Assembly (NCBI RefSeq): GCF_000327385.1
Contig: NW_008708301.1
Coordinates: forward strand, 2,608,351 to 2,672,350
DNA from: Lottia gigantea
Taxonomy: Eukaryota > Mollusca > Gastropoda > Lottiidae
Direction of reading: 5' to 3'
DNA length: 64,000 nucleotides
The notes below the pieces were generated by a model, which searched no databases, was not told where the DNA came from, and saw only the letters and a program-made list of their open reading frames with translations. Of this stretch, positions 1 through 15,700 are shown piece after piece. The position numbers were made by a program, and so were the translations under genes. The number at the start of each line of letters is the position of its first letter. Position 1 is the first letter of the stretch.

Positions 1-90
1 CCTAGGCAGATTGAGATGCCAGCTTGAAAAAACAACCCTCACTGAAAAGAGTTATTTTGTGTCATTTCAAATAAACAGCTTCTTTAAAAA

Positions 91-500
91 GATAGCTTGC
101 CAGGCAAGGTAACATACGCCCACTACCAGCTGTCAGAAATGATAACAAAATCTGTAGTGGTTTAATATGACTTGTGAAACCAATCATCCAATTTTTACTA
201 ATATCAAGCTTTACTGAGATCTCATACCAAGTTTCATCAAGATCGTATAATGTAGTCTCTATCAGGCCTACAAGCCAAATTAGATGCATTGAATTAATTC
301 AACTTGACTGAGATCTTGTCCATATATACATACATACCAATAACTCTTATTACCAATTTCGAACTTGACCGAGATCTCATCAATATATACATGCATACCA
401 AGTTTCATTAAGATCAGATAAAAACTGTAGCCTTTATCGTGCATACAACAAACGTGGAAGGACGGACGGACAGACAGGGGCGACGGCAATATACGTCCAC
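91..500. repeat. Dispersed repeat, copy A (GACGGACGG-tailed family)
   Basis: The element opens with GATAGCTTGCCAGGCAAGG and a CATACGCCCACTACCAGC block. It continues through degenerate modules containing GAGATCTCATCAATATATAC and AAGTTTCATCAAGATC. It closes with a GACGGACGGACAGACAG tract and ATACGTCCAC. The same head and modules recur at 30906-31890 and 58122-58265. It lies downstream of the last visible RYK exon, presumably in an RYK intron. The short minus-strand reading frames across it are repeat sequence, not host genes. The family is unclassified; similar GACGG-tailed repeats are common in molluscs. Confidence 0.75.
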
Positions 501-753
501 ATTTCCATTTTTTTTTATTCATTTATTTATTTTTATTTATTTTCCACATAACAATATGTATATATTTGCAGAATCAGAATGGTGAATAATCAAAGATTTT
601 CAGGCCAAATCATATTAATCTTATTACTCGTGTGAAGCTTTAAAGGGCCAAGGAGATGTTAGGATACTGTTTTCAGCTTTTTAAACATGATTTTTTATCA
701 GTGAGAAAGTTCTGCTTACTAACAGAGAGATCTTCAAAGTCTTAGATATTTAC

Positions 754-3700
754 CTGATAGATTGTTTGGAACTTGCCCCTCTTTAGATATATTAGCAGTA
801 GGTAGATTCATAGCTCTAGGATTACTGACTGTAAAATCCATGTTATAAAACATCTGAAATAATACAATTATACCCCATTTATAATCTTATACATAATAAG
901 ATATCATTTGTATTCATTGAATCTTATACCAAACAGTCTGTACTGATGTACAAATTATAAATTACAATTTATCATTAGGATAAGTACACCAATTGGAAGG
1001 GATTAGCCTCTTTAAGAAAAGGATATTGCATACAGATGTTTCTTTAGAACATATACAATTACATTGTAAAGCTTAAATGTGACTCATTTTTTATTTACTG
1101 TTGTATACTTTTTGTCATCATAAAAGATTTGGAAAAATACAAAAATTGGAAAAGAAGATTTGTTTTAATAAGCAGTTCATTTTTCACCAAACTGTTTAAA
1201 ATCAATGCTGTTCAGATTGAGGTATTTAAGACATTTTATTATATTAATTGCCTTAAATTTGATTTAGAAAGCTTGTCGCACAATGAAAAGGCAAAACTAT
1301 ATAATCAAATTTTTATTCCAAACCATATTTTAACAAAATAAAACTACTCTCAAATTAGATACAAGATAGAAACCAATAATTTGATACTTACAGCTGGACT
1401 TTCCCTCAAGTTTTGCCAAGTAAAGTATATTTCATCCACTTCAGCAGAGATAGGTAAGTTAAAGGACAAGGCGTAATTATTGATGATACCATTTCTAACA
1501 TAATATAACTCAGCTGTTATACCTACAATTATAAAATATTTTGGGTTTTTAGACCAAGCCATTGGGTAACCACTTCGTATCAAAGCTGGCTTACTTTAGT
1601 TTTCTTGCATGTCAGCTAACAGGAAGCATGACATTAACTTGTCAACCTACAAATTAGCTACCATGCCAATTGTTTTGGTTTACACTTTTTCTAACTTTTC
1701 TTCAATAAAAGATGTCATGTTCTCTGATTCAAAAGTGATACTAAATGCTATGTCCCAAAATATAGGACTAAATCTCTTTGTGTCCAAGAATGTCAACATA
1801 ACTATATGAAGCCAATATCTGTATCTTTATTATTGCAATCATTTTTTAAATATCAGGAATAAATTAGAGGGTGAAGTTTTATTATCCACGTTCTATTTCT
1901 AAACCCTAGTGGGTATCTATAACAACTCCATTGCTTTTGAGAAGTATATTTCAAACATATATAAAACCAACCAATCTACAAATGTGTAATGTAATGGATA
2001 AATGTTACAAAATTAGACCCATTAAAATTCCATCTACAGATTGAGATAAGCTGTAATTCAATTGAAACTACTGCTATTTAATATTAATGCAATCTTTGTT
2101 ACTTGATTTCCTATTTCAAATCTCTTTGAAGATGAGAAATGCAAATATTATGATGGTGTTTTTATAGTTTGTTTATCCAGATTGTGTAAGATATAGATGT
2201 AATAGTTTAAAGTAGTTAGTTATATTGGGTATTCTATAACATTACCATACTTTCTTTAATATACTCTAGTATATACTCTAGTATAAGAAAGCATTTATGT
2301 TTTCAGTAGAAACTTGGCTCTTGGTTTTGTCCTTTCCAGACATTTTGAGGTGATTCAAAATAGCTGTTAATATAAGAATCTTTTAATTCATAATCGTTCT
2401 ATTTGTAAGCATTATGGTGTAGTTATCGTAGTTTTCTATGAAAGTTATTTCATATATAATATGAATACATGAATTTTGAAATTAAAGCTTGGATCACATT
2501 GACCAATTTGTGGCAGAACGCTCTTAAATATTGATTGACCTTAATCAAGACACACTTGCCAACAAGGTCTTAAGGTACTTTCATCAAACATTTTCTGATA
2601 ACTCCCAATTTTGTCATTAGGCTGTCTACTAAAAAAAATTGACCAGAGTGCACTGGGATTGCTATGGGCAACAAAAATATTAACCATTACCAAACTTGGC
2701 AGAATTCTGCTCATCCTCTGCTCTAGAGAGGTGAACAGGGATGATATTATTAAGATATATACTGTATTTAACTGTAATGTATAATAAATTGTTAAAATCA
2801 TTCTAGTTTTATAACAGGAAGATTGGCACAACTATGTCTGTTAAATCTATTCAACGTAAAAACAAGTTTAAAACTTGTGTAAATGTTGCCAAAATAACTG
2901 TAAAATTATAGCAAACTTTTACAACACCTGGTTGAAGCTAGCCAATGAAACAGCAAGGTAAGGAAGAATCTGTCAGCGGATGAATTATCAATCAAAACAG
3001 AGACTGGTTGATTGAAGAATGGAATATAACAGATGAATTGAGAAGAAAGGTGATTTACAAACATTTGTTTCACCTGTATAATCAATTTACCTTGACTTTA
3101 ACACAGTTTAAAATAGAAACATTGAGTCTTTAATACTATAACTTGAAGTTGAGGTACAGAGGTAAATTTAATAGAGACTGTTCAATATTCAGCTGTCTCA
3201 AATCCATTATCAAAAAACAGATATCTCTGGAATAATTTTTTTTAACCATATATGTATAAGCTGCTAAGTTTAAAGACTTGATTAATATGCACTGTGAAAG
3301 TGTCTTTACTGATCACATGTTCACCCTTCATATTGCAACTTGGTTTGTCAATTCAGCATGCCTTCAGGAAGTTCATCATTGCTAGAACTGTTAGAACTGT
3401 TATCATGCTATCTATTTGCACGTTACCATTTGATATCTTGTCATTTTTTAAAGGGAACCCAGTCACTGCATAAGTTAAGAGAAATATACAAATATTGTAG
3501 AAAAATATGATACTTTTTTTTTATTTATGACTGAGATTCAAAATTATCCTTTTAGGTCTTACTTTATCATCAAAATAAATGGCTTGTCATTTTCCACAAG
3601 AACCATGTAAGTTGTTTAACAAGACAGCTTGATATTTATATAATTAATAATGTAATAATGTTATATCATATAATATAATAATGCAATTATCATAATGAGG

Positions 3701-6700
3701 ATATTAATTATGTTATTAGGAAACATTTATCACTTTATTACTTTCACAACACATTGAAACTAGAGTGTTGTTGACTTCCAAAGACTTTATCTTGCACATT
3801 ATAATCCTTTACTTCATTAACACAGCCAGTGCCTATATGAGACATTGTTCAAGAAAATATGAAAATCTCTGCAGTGTCTGCATAGATTACAAAATATTGA
3901 TATGACTGTATAACGAATTTATATGTAGCCAGAAATGAATTTGAATCTTCTATTTTGCTTTATCTTACAACCAAAGCAAAGCAAAGCACATTATTAGATT
4001 GTGATTCTTAAAACTGATAAAGAGGCGAAGATTGGTCGAACAAATCATTGGTGATCCAAAGTAATGATGTATCATAAATTACAATAAAACCAAACTAAAG
4101 AGGCAAATGAGGAAATTCAAAAGACAAGAACGCCCTGCAATGAAACACAAACATGAACCAATCTATAATGATGTAAGGAACAAAGTTGAGTTGTAAAACG
4201 TATCAATGATATCAACACCAATATAGAAAAGTTCAGTATCTAAACTTGAAGCTGAAGTTTCAATTTTACAATTTGTTATAAAATTCTGTTGATGTGTGAA
4301 CAAGATTGAAGCAGACTAATAACATTATGCACATTAACGCAGCAGATTCATGAATAATTTTGGCAGGTTTAATTTTGAGAAATTTATGAGTAATAAATTA
4401 GTCATGTTTATAAACATTTTATCGCCTGAATTAAAATGAATGGTAAAATAATTACTTGGATGTCAAGGGAACGTCAAACTATAGAAGTAATATCAGTTCA
4501 TATATCACAGTATTAAGTAATATAACAGGTATATAAGGCTTACGTTACATACATGTCTTAAAGCTGTAATTAGCATCTTTCAAAACATACTGGCAAAAAT
4601 ATTTTACCATTAATTTCAAATTTAAAGGTCTTTCAGTAAACTTACAGATATGTCATGAAAAAAGCAGGAGAACTTACAAACTGTCAGATAAGCCTACTTA
4701 AGTTTTGAATTTGAATACTTTTTGTGTGGTCATAAAAATCAGTAATTTTCTTTCATATTAGGAATGAAAAAGTTGACATAAGCTATATTTTTATTAGCTA
4801 GGAAACGTAAGATATTTCAGAAAGTGTAAGTTCATATTTCTTTAATTGCACTCAATAAGGTGCAGAACAGCATGACATTAAATTCTTATCATGACGCTTT
4901 CAATCATCATCAGGATGAGTTCATTCAGTTCCAGAGTTCAGAAGACTATTTTGAAGGACATACACAGAATTCAAATTGATCATTCATAGTATATGAATAT
5001 AGTAGACATGATTGAACTTGAAAATCAAAAGGATATGATTGACAAATATTTTAATTAAAGAGTTGTGAAGGAAGGTTACTGTATTAATTACAATATCAGA
5101 CAGCTACTCAAAAAACTCCTCTATTCCTCCAACACGCTATGTCTCTTTGATAGTTGTCTTTTAATTATAGACCAACCTTCAACCTTGAGCCTTGATCATC
5201 CTATTGGTCATTTGAAACTATATTCCAAAGCATTCATCCAGTGTTTGTCTGAAAATCCAAGATTCAATCAGTAATCCTAAGAAGTTCTAAATCTTTTCTT
5301 TCAGTATAATAGCCCAGCAGTTTGTGGTCAAAAACATAGCAACTTTAAGATAATAGTAGGCTATACCTACAGTTCTTATTAATTCAGTGATATTATTGCA
5401 ATGCTTAATATTAATCTGATATCATCCTTTACAAAACTTACTATATTCTTGACAATCAACTAACCCCTTATCATAAATACCAAAGCATTATGGAAAAAAC
5501 AATGAATTTTCTGAGTAAAAATGCACTATTGCCATTCATGATAATATATAAATTAAAGTGTAAGAAATTCCAGAATAGTACTTTCATTGAGGTGTACCTA
5601 TTAACACTAAAGTTAGTTTGAACATGTGTTGTATCCCCTTGTTCTCTCGGCTTGGTATCCAATGTTATAATAATATAGTTGATGTTAATATCATTACTAT
5701 CATGTCTCTAGCTCTAGAACTCACACATTCTGTTATTCTAGTTCTACCATGTAAAGTTTGACACTCCAGACCCCTGGGGATATTAAACTATATTTTATCA
5801 GTTAATTTCAAGATTTTTGTACCCTCTTCCCCAGTCCTCTTTGTAAATAATTCCAGTCAAACAGTACAGTATTGTTGAATTATGATTAATTAATTTCTTA
5901 AAGGCGTTGAATATTTGAACACAGATAGATCTTGATTCTATATAGCAGGACTAATAACGGTCTATTTATTTTGTCTGTCATGATTGACTAAAGTAGGATT
6001 ACCTACAAATTTACTTGTATTTAAACACATGAACAATTACAACTGATATCTGATCTAAATTTACAAAAGAGAATGTCTCATGGCTTAAGGAAGATAATTG
6101 TTGCAAAAACGGCAAACAAAATTCAAGTTTACTTCTGGTAGTACTTTCCACACCCTAATTATCTGTAGTTGAGTGTTATCAAATTCAACTATTTTAACTT
6201 TCAGGTTATGTCAACTCCCTTTAATTAAATATAAAAATAACTTAGGAGTCTGATCTTTATTTCAAACAAAGTTAGAGATAGCTGAAGTTCATCAGCTGTT
6301 TTAAGACAATAATTAGAAAGCTGTCTTTAAAAGATACTTAATGCCTGACATTTCATGGAATCAAAGGACATTATAATATATAATACAGTGGATGTTCGCA
6401 TGTCTTCATCAGCATACAAGAAAAATCATGGGCATTAAATTTCAAATGAACACAAAGACAATGAATGTCAGAAAAAATGAACAAAATAAAAATTTAATAG
6501 TTATTTTTCCATTAATTCCCAATATATTGATAAAAAAAACTTATTTATTTGAAATTTGTCTAAAATTAGTCCTAGATTTCATGACAGGAATATATATATC
6601 ACCAAAATTCAGGCCTGATTGGAATTGACAAGGAATGAGAAATGGAGGGAGAGAAGAAGATCAATATTTGAGTTCTAATGGAACCAGAAACTCTCATAAT

Positions 6701-9700
6701 TGAAGGTAACTAGGTACATGTTGGTTTAATCTGATTTGGTTACTAGGCCGAAATTATCCATTTAAAATCACTCATTGGAAATTTGATTTCAGGAATTAAA
6801 CATGGATATGCACTTTCTAACTTCATTAGTTTTAACGTTGGAACCAGTGGCATGTACGGCCTAATCTTATTATTCTACTTTCTAACCATGTCCAAATCTC
6901 CCTGTAAAAACTCAAACTTTTTTTTATTAAATTATGCACCAAGTAAACTGTTAAAGGGATCCTGTTTACAATTCTTCAACTATGAATTATTTCATATTAC
7001 AAATTAATTAAATTCTAAATTATTTCATGACAAATCTATTAACTAGCTTCATATCATCATTTTTTTTTTTGCAGAGACCAAAATTAACTCTTGCTAAAAA
7101 ATAATAGGTCCCAAAAAAATAAATAACATGAACTGCAAAATTGAAAATATTGATAATGAAGTTTTTAGACTTCTCCATCTAAAAAAGATCAAAGTCTCTT
7201 TAAATCTTTTAAATCGATTCATCTCTTGGTTTAAAAAAGAATGACATGTTCATATTGTCATTTGTTAAATCATTTTGATAATATCTTTCCTTCAAACATG
7301 CAACTGACTACCTAATCTCTTAAATACCCATCAATCAAATTGCTAAATTCAGATGTAAATTAACACACATAATCTATTTATAGATTTTCATAGAGAAGAA
7401 TCGATAAATTTTAATTCCATTTCCAAATAATTGACAATCTGTTGTAGTAATCATGTTTTCTGCAACCGTTAAATTTTGCTTCCAAAACTTTGTGACAAAT
7501 AAAAATTTGACAATGAGAAGCAATACCAAGATTTTTTTGTCTTCAAAATAAATTTGACAAGTTGCCATTCAGTATCTTCTCAAATGGCAAATGAAAGTTA
7601 GACTGAGAATAGAGGCATCTTTGGAGCTTAAAATGATGGACATTAGTTTTAGGCATAAAGAGTCCGTGAGATGCAAGCTCAACTATCTGGTACACATGAC
7701 ACCTCTCCAGACTAGACTGGGTTTGTAGGGTCAACATCCACTTCTGAGAGTCCAGATCGCAAATTTGTTTAGGTTTGTAAAATCAGTATCCCAGTATACA
7801 GACAAAAACAATGATTTCATTTTCAGACTTTGTCAATATTGCCTCCCTTTTAGAGTCCAGATGTGTATTCTTATTGATTAAATATGCTTGCATAGCATGT
7901 TAACCACTAACTTCCTGGGCAAAAGGCTATTAAAATATTCATTTTCTCAAGATTGAAATTTATTTCATAATTTTGCCATACTAACAATACAAGCATTATT
8001 CTCTATTTTCACATAATCCTCAAAATTAATTCACTGTATAGAAAGTTTGTGTAATAACATTGACCTGGTGATAAAGGTAAAGATGACTTTTTGATTTAGA
8101 AAGGGTTTAGAGCCCACCTGGTATATTAGATATTATTTTCTAAGTTATTTTGATTGACAGTTGACTAGACTGCTAGTTGATATTTTTCTGATTATAATAT
8201 AAAAGATTAAGGAATAATGGGCCATTGTACAGTATACAGCCTATACTTCAATACAGAGTTTTATAACTTTCTAATAATGTGCTTGCTATAATAAACACTT
8301 ATTTACAAAGTTATAAATCAGGGTGGTCTATTTGCTATACAAGTGCATGGTTCTATATTCACAAGGTTGTTTTTTCTTTTGGTTGATACATTTCATGAGC
8401 AATCCTTTGAGTCTCAAAATTTTACAAAAGTGCAAGACCTTGACCAACCTTCTTGGTAATGGCTTTTCCTAGATCAAGCAAGGATTTTTACAACGTGGTT
8501 CAGGTTTCACGTTTGCAGACGACATAAGCAACATGGTCACCTTCACTTGAAAAAGAGAAAAGATGTTTCATTCAAAGTTACCAGCCTTTAAAATGCTGAA
8601 TGATAGAAGAACTCCATAAATGTTTATGCACTTCAATTGCCAATCCTACAACCAGTACATAAGGTTGATATAATACACGATATCCCCATGAACGTCACAA
8701 ATCTTATTCTACACTGTCATGTATTTATCATACTTCAAAAGAGATGTTAATTATACAAGACAAAGATGAAATAAAAGACTTCACCCAGGAGCTTTTTATT
8801 ATACTATACCAGACATTACAAACAGATTGTATTAAAATCTTTATCAGAATTTCTGAATTGCCACGCAGATCGTGATCATAATTCTAAAACATTTCAAAAC
8901 GATTTTACTCCATTTTCCAACTAAGCACCCTTTCTGGCAGTCTAATAAGTAAATATCAGCTTTGTACTTTCAGCTTTGTACCTGAAGTTTGAGCTAAATG
9001 AGTATGCTTTTCATTAGTAAACCAGTTATCATTATTATAATAAATAATTTCACTTTTCAACTATCCAATTTCAACAAGTTTAGAAAAAATTTGGAATAAG
9101 TATTCATGATTAGGCACACATCAATAGAATAAAGAATGTAATTCTATCTATGTATCTAAATAATGTAAGTATTATAAGGACAAGGTGTTTTTTCTCTTGT
9201 CAAATTTGACAACTTAGATCTATACCCACACAATATCTAGACAAAACCTCTCTATTCTACTCCCAATCTTTAACCTTATTATTATTACATTAAGTTTTTA
9301 AAGATATCCTTATATTTAATTACACATCACTTATTTCCTTCACATATAATTCCCAAGTCCAAATATAAGTCCAATTGCATTTAAAATATGACTATACATA
9401 ACACTTCAAGCAAGGAAATAAGTTGTCCTTTGCCTTAATATCAGATAAAATAACTTCAGGTTGTATTCTAGAGGAGGGTAGACTCTACTGTGATCATGTT
9501 CAACATGTACTGATGTTAATATATTAATGATAATCATTAATTATATATTGATAAAATGTAATGATGATAATATATTAATGATAATAATTAATTATATATT
9601 GATAAAATGTAATGATGATAATGACATTTTATACACAATGACATGCAATGATGATAATAACATTTTATTCACTAATGATGACATGTAATGATGATAATGA

Positions 9701-12700
9701 CATTTTAATATGATTATTTTGATGATGACATATCAAGCACTGATGTAATGTAATGATGATATTGACATTTAACACTGACACATTGACACTCATGACATGT
9801 ATTAATTATGATATGACATTTTATACACAGATGACATGCAATGATGATAATGTAATAATGATGACATGTATTAATAATGATAATGTAATAATGATAATGT
9901 AATAATGATAATGTAATAATGATGACATGTATTAATAATGATAATGTAATAATGATAATGTAATAATGATGACATGTAGTAATGATGATAATGTAATAGT
10001 GAACGAGATATAAAAGGTTATTATTTAAATGTAATGAATTATAAGAGCTTGTATTATGATTGAAGGAATGTGTCATATCAATATCTAGATAGATAGTTGA
10101 TTATTTAATAAGTACTGAATGCTTCAATAACTCTATAATATATCATCTACTTCAATATCTAGACAACCANNNNNNNNNNNNNNNNNNNNNNNNNNNNNNN
10201 NNNNNNNNNNNNNNNNNNNNNNNNNNNNNNNNNNNNNNNNNNNNNNNNNNNNNNNNNNNNNNNNNNNNNNNNNNNNNNNNNNNNNNNNNNNNNNNNNNNN
10301 NNNNNNNNNNNNNNNNNNNNNNNNNNNNNNNNNNNNNNNNNNNNNNNNNNNNNNNNNNNNNNNNNNNNNNNNNNNNNNNNNNNNNNNNNNNNNNNNNNNN
10401 NNNNNNNNNNNNNNNNNNNNNNNNNNNNNNNNNNNNNNNNNNNNNNNNNNNNNNNNTACTACTAGAACATCACATCTCAAATATACCTCAACCATTCAAC
10501 CATCTATTACTTACACTACTAGAACATCACATCTCAAATATACCTCAACCATCTATTACTTATACTACTAGAACACCACATCTCAAATATACCTCAACCA
10601 TCTATTACTTATACTACTAGAACACCACATCTCAAATATACCTCAACCATCTATTACTTATACTACTAGAACACCACATCTCAAATATACCCCAACCATC
10701 TATTACTTACACTACTAGAACATCACATCTCAAATATACCTCAACCATCTATTACTTATACTACTAGAACACCACATCTCAAATATACCTCAACCATTCA
10801 ACCATCTATTACTTATACTACTAGAACACCACATCTCTAATATACCTCAACCATCTATTACTTACATTACTAGAACATCACATCTCAAATATACCTCAAC
10901 CATCTATTACTTATACTACTAGAACACCACATCTCAAATATACCCCAACCATCTATTACTTATACTACTAGAACACCACATCTCAAATATACCTCAACCA
11001 TTCAACCATCTATTACTTATACTACTAGAACACCACATCTCAAATATACCTCAACCATTCAACCATCTATTACTTATACTACTAGAACATCACATCTCAA
11101 ATATACCTCAACCATTCAACCATCTATTACTTATACTACTAGAACATCACATCTCAAATATACCTCAACCATTCAATCATATATTACTTATACTACTAGA
11201 ACACCACATCTCAAATATACCTCAACCATTCAACCATCTATTACTTATACTACTAGAACACCACATCTCAAATATACCTCAACCATTCAATCATATATTA
11301 CTTATACTACTAGAACACCACATCTCAAATATACCTCAACCATTCAACCATCTATTACTTATACTACTAGAACACCACATCTCAAATATACCTCAACCAT
11401 TCAACCATCTATTACTTATACTACTAGAACACCACATCTCAAATATACCCCAACCATCTATTACTTATACTACTATAACACCACATCTCAAATATACCTC
11501 AACCATTCAACCATCTATTACTTATACTACTAGAACACCACATCTCTAATATACCTCAACCATTCAACCATCTATTACTTATACTACTAGAACACCACAT
11601 CTCAAATATACCTCAACCATTCAACCATCTATTACTTATACTACTAGAACATCACATCTCAAATGGGTATCTCAATGAGTTATTGAAATTGCTGACAATA
11701 CTTAGTGAATATATACAATACAATTTCGAGACTATTCAGCTGTGCAAATTGGGAGACTGACAAAAACGTTCCTCTTTCATATGGGAATCACATTGGAATG
11801 ATGCATTGAGGTCCCATATACTGCAAGCTACAGATCAAAACTGTCAATGTTGCTGTCCTATCAAAAATTCTCTTCCTTGCAATTTGTTAGCTTATCAAGA
11901 TGCAGAATTTTTTTTAAAGCATAATATTTATTTCAAGATAACATATTGAATGAATTGATCTTGAAATGCAGCTCTTCCAATGGTACACGTGCCTCAATGT
12001 TATAATCTCTATGTAAATCTATCCACAGTTTAAATAGGATGCTCTCCATTAACCTCTTCATCATAATCTTGTCTTTTAGAAATCTGTGGGATTATTTGAA
12101 ATTCAAAATCTGTGGTTTCATTAAAAAAACATTGGCCTCAATTAGCATCCATATCCTACTGATAACAAAAAACCAATACAACTCTTTCACTCTTCTTGGA
12201 CATTATCTTTTCATTTTTGACAAAGTCTAATTAGATGTTAAAACTGATTCTGAAGAATAATGACTTCAAAATTTCCTTTAAACCAAGATAACTAACCAAG
12301 AACTTTTATTCAAATTTTGTAAGAATTAAAATATCCATCTATTCTGGCCTCCTGAACAGTTATCTAGTATTTTAAAATCAAACATCAATAAAACTTGTTA
12401 CAATCTGTTAGCTTATTCATCTCAATCAGGGATCACTTTTTTTACCCATATGATTAATATATAAATTCTGAATAATTATTTTACTAAATCACCACAATAG
12501 ACATGTCCACAAATCAGTCCAAGTCCAAGACCCTAAAAAATCAACAAGATAGATATGACCATGCATCATGTAACTTTCAAGATGAAAAAGAGTGAAAAAA
12601 ACCAGGTGTCTGTTAAATGAGTGAGCTCAGTTCACTGCACCTAACAAAACAGCATTTTAATCATAGCTCTTTGTGCAGAATCTTATTTCATGTCTGAATT

Positions 12701-15700
12701 TGAATGAATATTAAATGAAAACTGGAAATGAAATATGATGGATTATATTCATAATTATGACCAAGTTTCATCTTTAACACAAGAGAGTTTGAATACAAAG
12801 AAAGACTACAAGATGGTTGAACAATATTTGTTTGAATTGTTAATTGAATAATGTAACCTTTCCACCTCCATGTCTCTTTCTTTGTGTAACTTATTAGTTT
12901 GAGCTGAAAACATTTTCTTCTAATTTCAAATTTGACAGCAACACACAAAGCAAGTCACACCTAGGGCAAATATCAAAACTGATTCTCTATGGTGAGTATC
13001 TATAACTCATAGAAAGTTTTAAATACAAAGTAAGTTTGCCAAAAAAGGTTATCGCTGCTTGTCCTGTGTGTGAGGCTGCTTGTCTAAAAGGGTAAGGAAC
13101 TGTTGGTCTTAAGAAATTATGTCGGTAAATCATCCTCATAAGTCACAAGTCATCAATGCCTGAGAGCAATCCAAGTTAAAATGAGGCGAAGTGGGATCTG
13201 GGTGGATAATTGAAAAAAGACACTTCTAAAGTTTGGTTGTAGTATTAAAAGTGACACAATAGTCTCAATCAGGCAACAGTCTTGTTTTATTGTTGTTGAT
13301 ACTTAATGTTGATAAATAAACAGATAATAAAGAGAGTCAATAAAAATGTGTAAGCTATGATAAAGGTCAGATAAAAGTAAATAATAATAATATTATTATC
13401 TCATCAAATAATTACAACAGTTAGCTAGAAATTAGTTAGTTTGACCTTTATCAGCTGTCTATATCTACTATTATAAACTTATTATACTAATCATTTTATC
13501 ACAGCATCAACTCTTTTCACATAATACTTTAAATATAAATTGTTTAAATGTTCGTTTAAATACATGTAACAGTAAAATAATGATGTAAGGTGGGAAACCT
13601 GTAAGTTTCTTCTTCAAAAATATTAACAATATCACCAGATCTTATATCTAAATATGATATTAGGTCAAAAAGAGTATAACCTTTGAAAACAACCAAAATA
13701 TGAACATAAAAATCACTAAGCAAATCAAATGCAACTGTGCAACTGAAACTTTAAGATAAACAGAAATATATTCTTATTACTGAGATTGTATTGTAAACTT
13801 GGTCTGGATATTTGAGAGTTGCTTTGCTATACAAGGGTTTATATTAAATCATGAGAAGGATGAGTAACAGTATTGTATTTAACAATAATGAACAATGTTG
13901 CAATAAAAGATATGCATATTATTTGTATTAAGACAGGTAAATTATCTATTTTTAGTTGTTAGATTTACTTTTATCTCTCAAAAACTAAGGTAGCTTGTGC
14001 CAATTCATTACTGTATCAGGGAAAGTCTGAATATCTGGTTTGTAAAAAAATGTAGATAAGAAACATTGAAATGTTATGATTCCAGTAATTGTTATAATTA
14101 TAACAATTCTAGAAGCTAATTTAGAAATGTTGACACGAAGTTACCAGCCAATTAAAAATTAAAACAAGAGAAATACATAACACTTCACTTTATTTGAATT
14201 CCAGTATGATTGGAATCAAACAGGTGAATAATAAAATAGTCCTGATTCCTGATAGTCTGAGACTAGGGTGGAAATATCTGATTGTATTCCAAGCCTTATA
14301 CTATCAATCACCGCTGTCATTCTGGTATTTATACAGTAAACTATACTCTAGTTTCTCCCTTACAATAGCTGTCAAACTTCTAAACTTGGTCAGACTAAAG
14401 ACTTGAAGGGATCTTTTCATCTAAAAATCGTGGGTTTTTTTCCATGGCAGTAACACTTATCAGAATATCTGATGTCTTGTTTGTCTACAAATGAATAACA
14501 ACAAGCTGCTGTATCAAACTAAGATTAAACAGATTTAACTTTTATTCTCTGAACTTTATCATCAGATAGAACTTTCTGCATTACCCTATTGTAAGTCAAA
14601 AATAAGAGAATATCATAATCAATGATTTGATATATGCCTGGGTTAGATAGATATGTTTTAGCATCCTTGATCCTACTGACAGCATAAATCATTAAATCAC
14701 ACATTAAATCATGACATTATACTGATATCATATTGATCATATAAAACACAATAAACAACAATTTCAAAACATATTTACTAGGACAAATTTGATTAATTTT
14801 TCCACCCAAATTTCAAGCAACATGCAACTTAATCTCCAGGTCTAATTTAATCAAAACTGTAGTATCTGGTGGCTTTAATATAAAATTTTAAAAATATTAT
14901 AGCAATATGCATTTGGTGCATCCAATCTAATGTAGCATGTATTAACAAAGCATGAATCAAGTTTTTTTTTATAGCTATCCCTTGTTAATTCACGTCAAGT
15001 TTCTCTGGCAGTTTGATAAGAGAATTATATTGTGTAACAATTATTATTCAACCAATAAAATTGATGTTTTCAATTAGTGTCAATCAATAACTTAATCATC
15101 TGTAGACAACAATATATCTCAATATTACTATTTTATACCAAAATACATCAACAATTCTAATCTTTACCATGTTACAATAGATTACTACAGTGTCAGTATT
15201 TTAATTATTCCATATTTAACAATTGTAATGATCAATTCTATAACATTATTCCAGTCATTTAGGTACGATATATTCAATAGCCCCTTTCAGATATTGTGTT
15301 ATTGTAATCAAGATTAATAAAATTTGCTATAAAATCAAACCCAATGCCCTCTCTAGACACATTATAGTTGTAAGTGAAGACAATGCAAGTGATCAAATCA
15401 ATCAGTGATCAATATCTGATCAGTATTAATATCTGTATTAATATAAAATATCAATTAAACAGTCTGAAGAATATTCAACTTATTGCCCTCTACTGTCCAC
15501 ATGTGATTTCAAACCAGTTATATTTACTGCAGTGAACTTAAAGACAGGGGAAGGAGACCATTCTGTTAACTCTCTCTCAGTATTGGCAAGGGCATCCAAA
15601 AGTTTTAAATTCTTTTTGTACAGCACCTCTCCTGAGCAGATTATAATCAAATCCATAATGATTTTACACACACCATCTCCTATATTGAAGGTTTTCAAGC

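Noticed and set aside
9714-10076. 120-codon minus-strand frame rich in His, Tyr and Ile
   Set aside because: It is a translation of the AATGATGATAATG simple repeat.
10133-10495. 120-codon minus-strand frame
   Set aside because: It consists almost wholly of the assembly gap (N) and has no sequence support.
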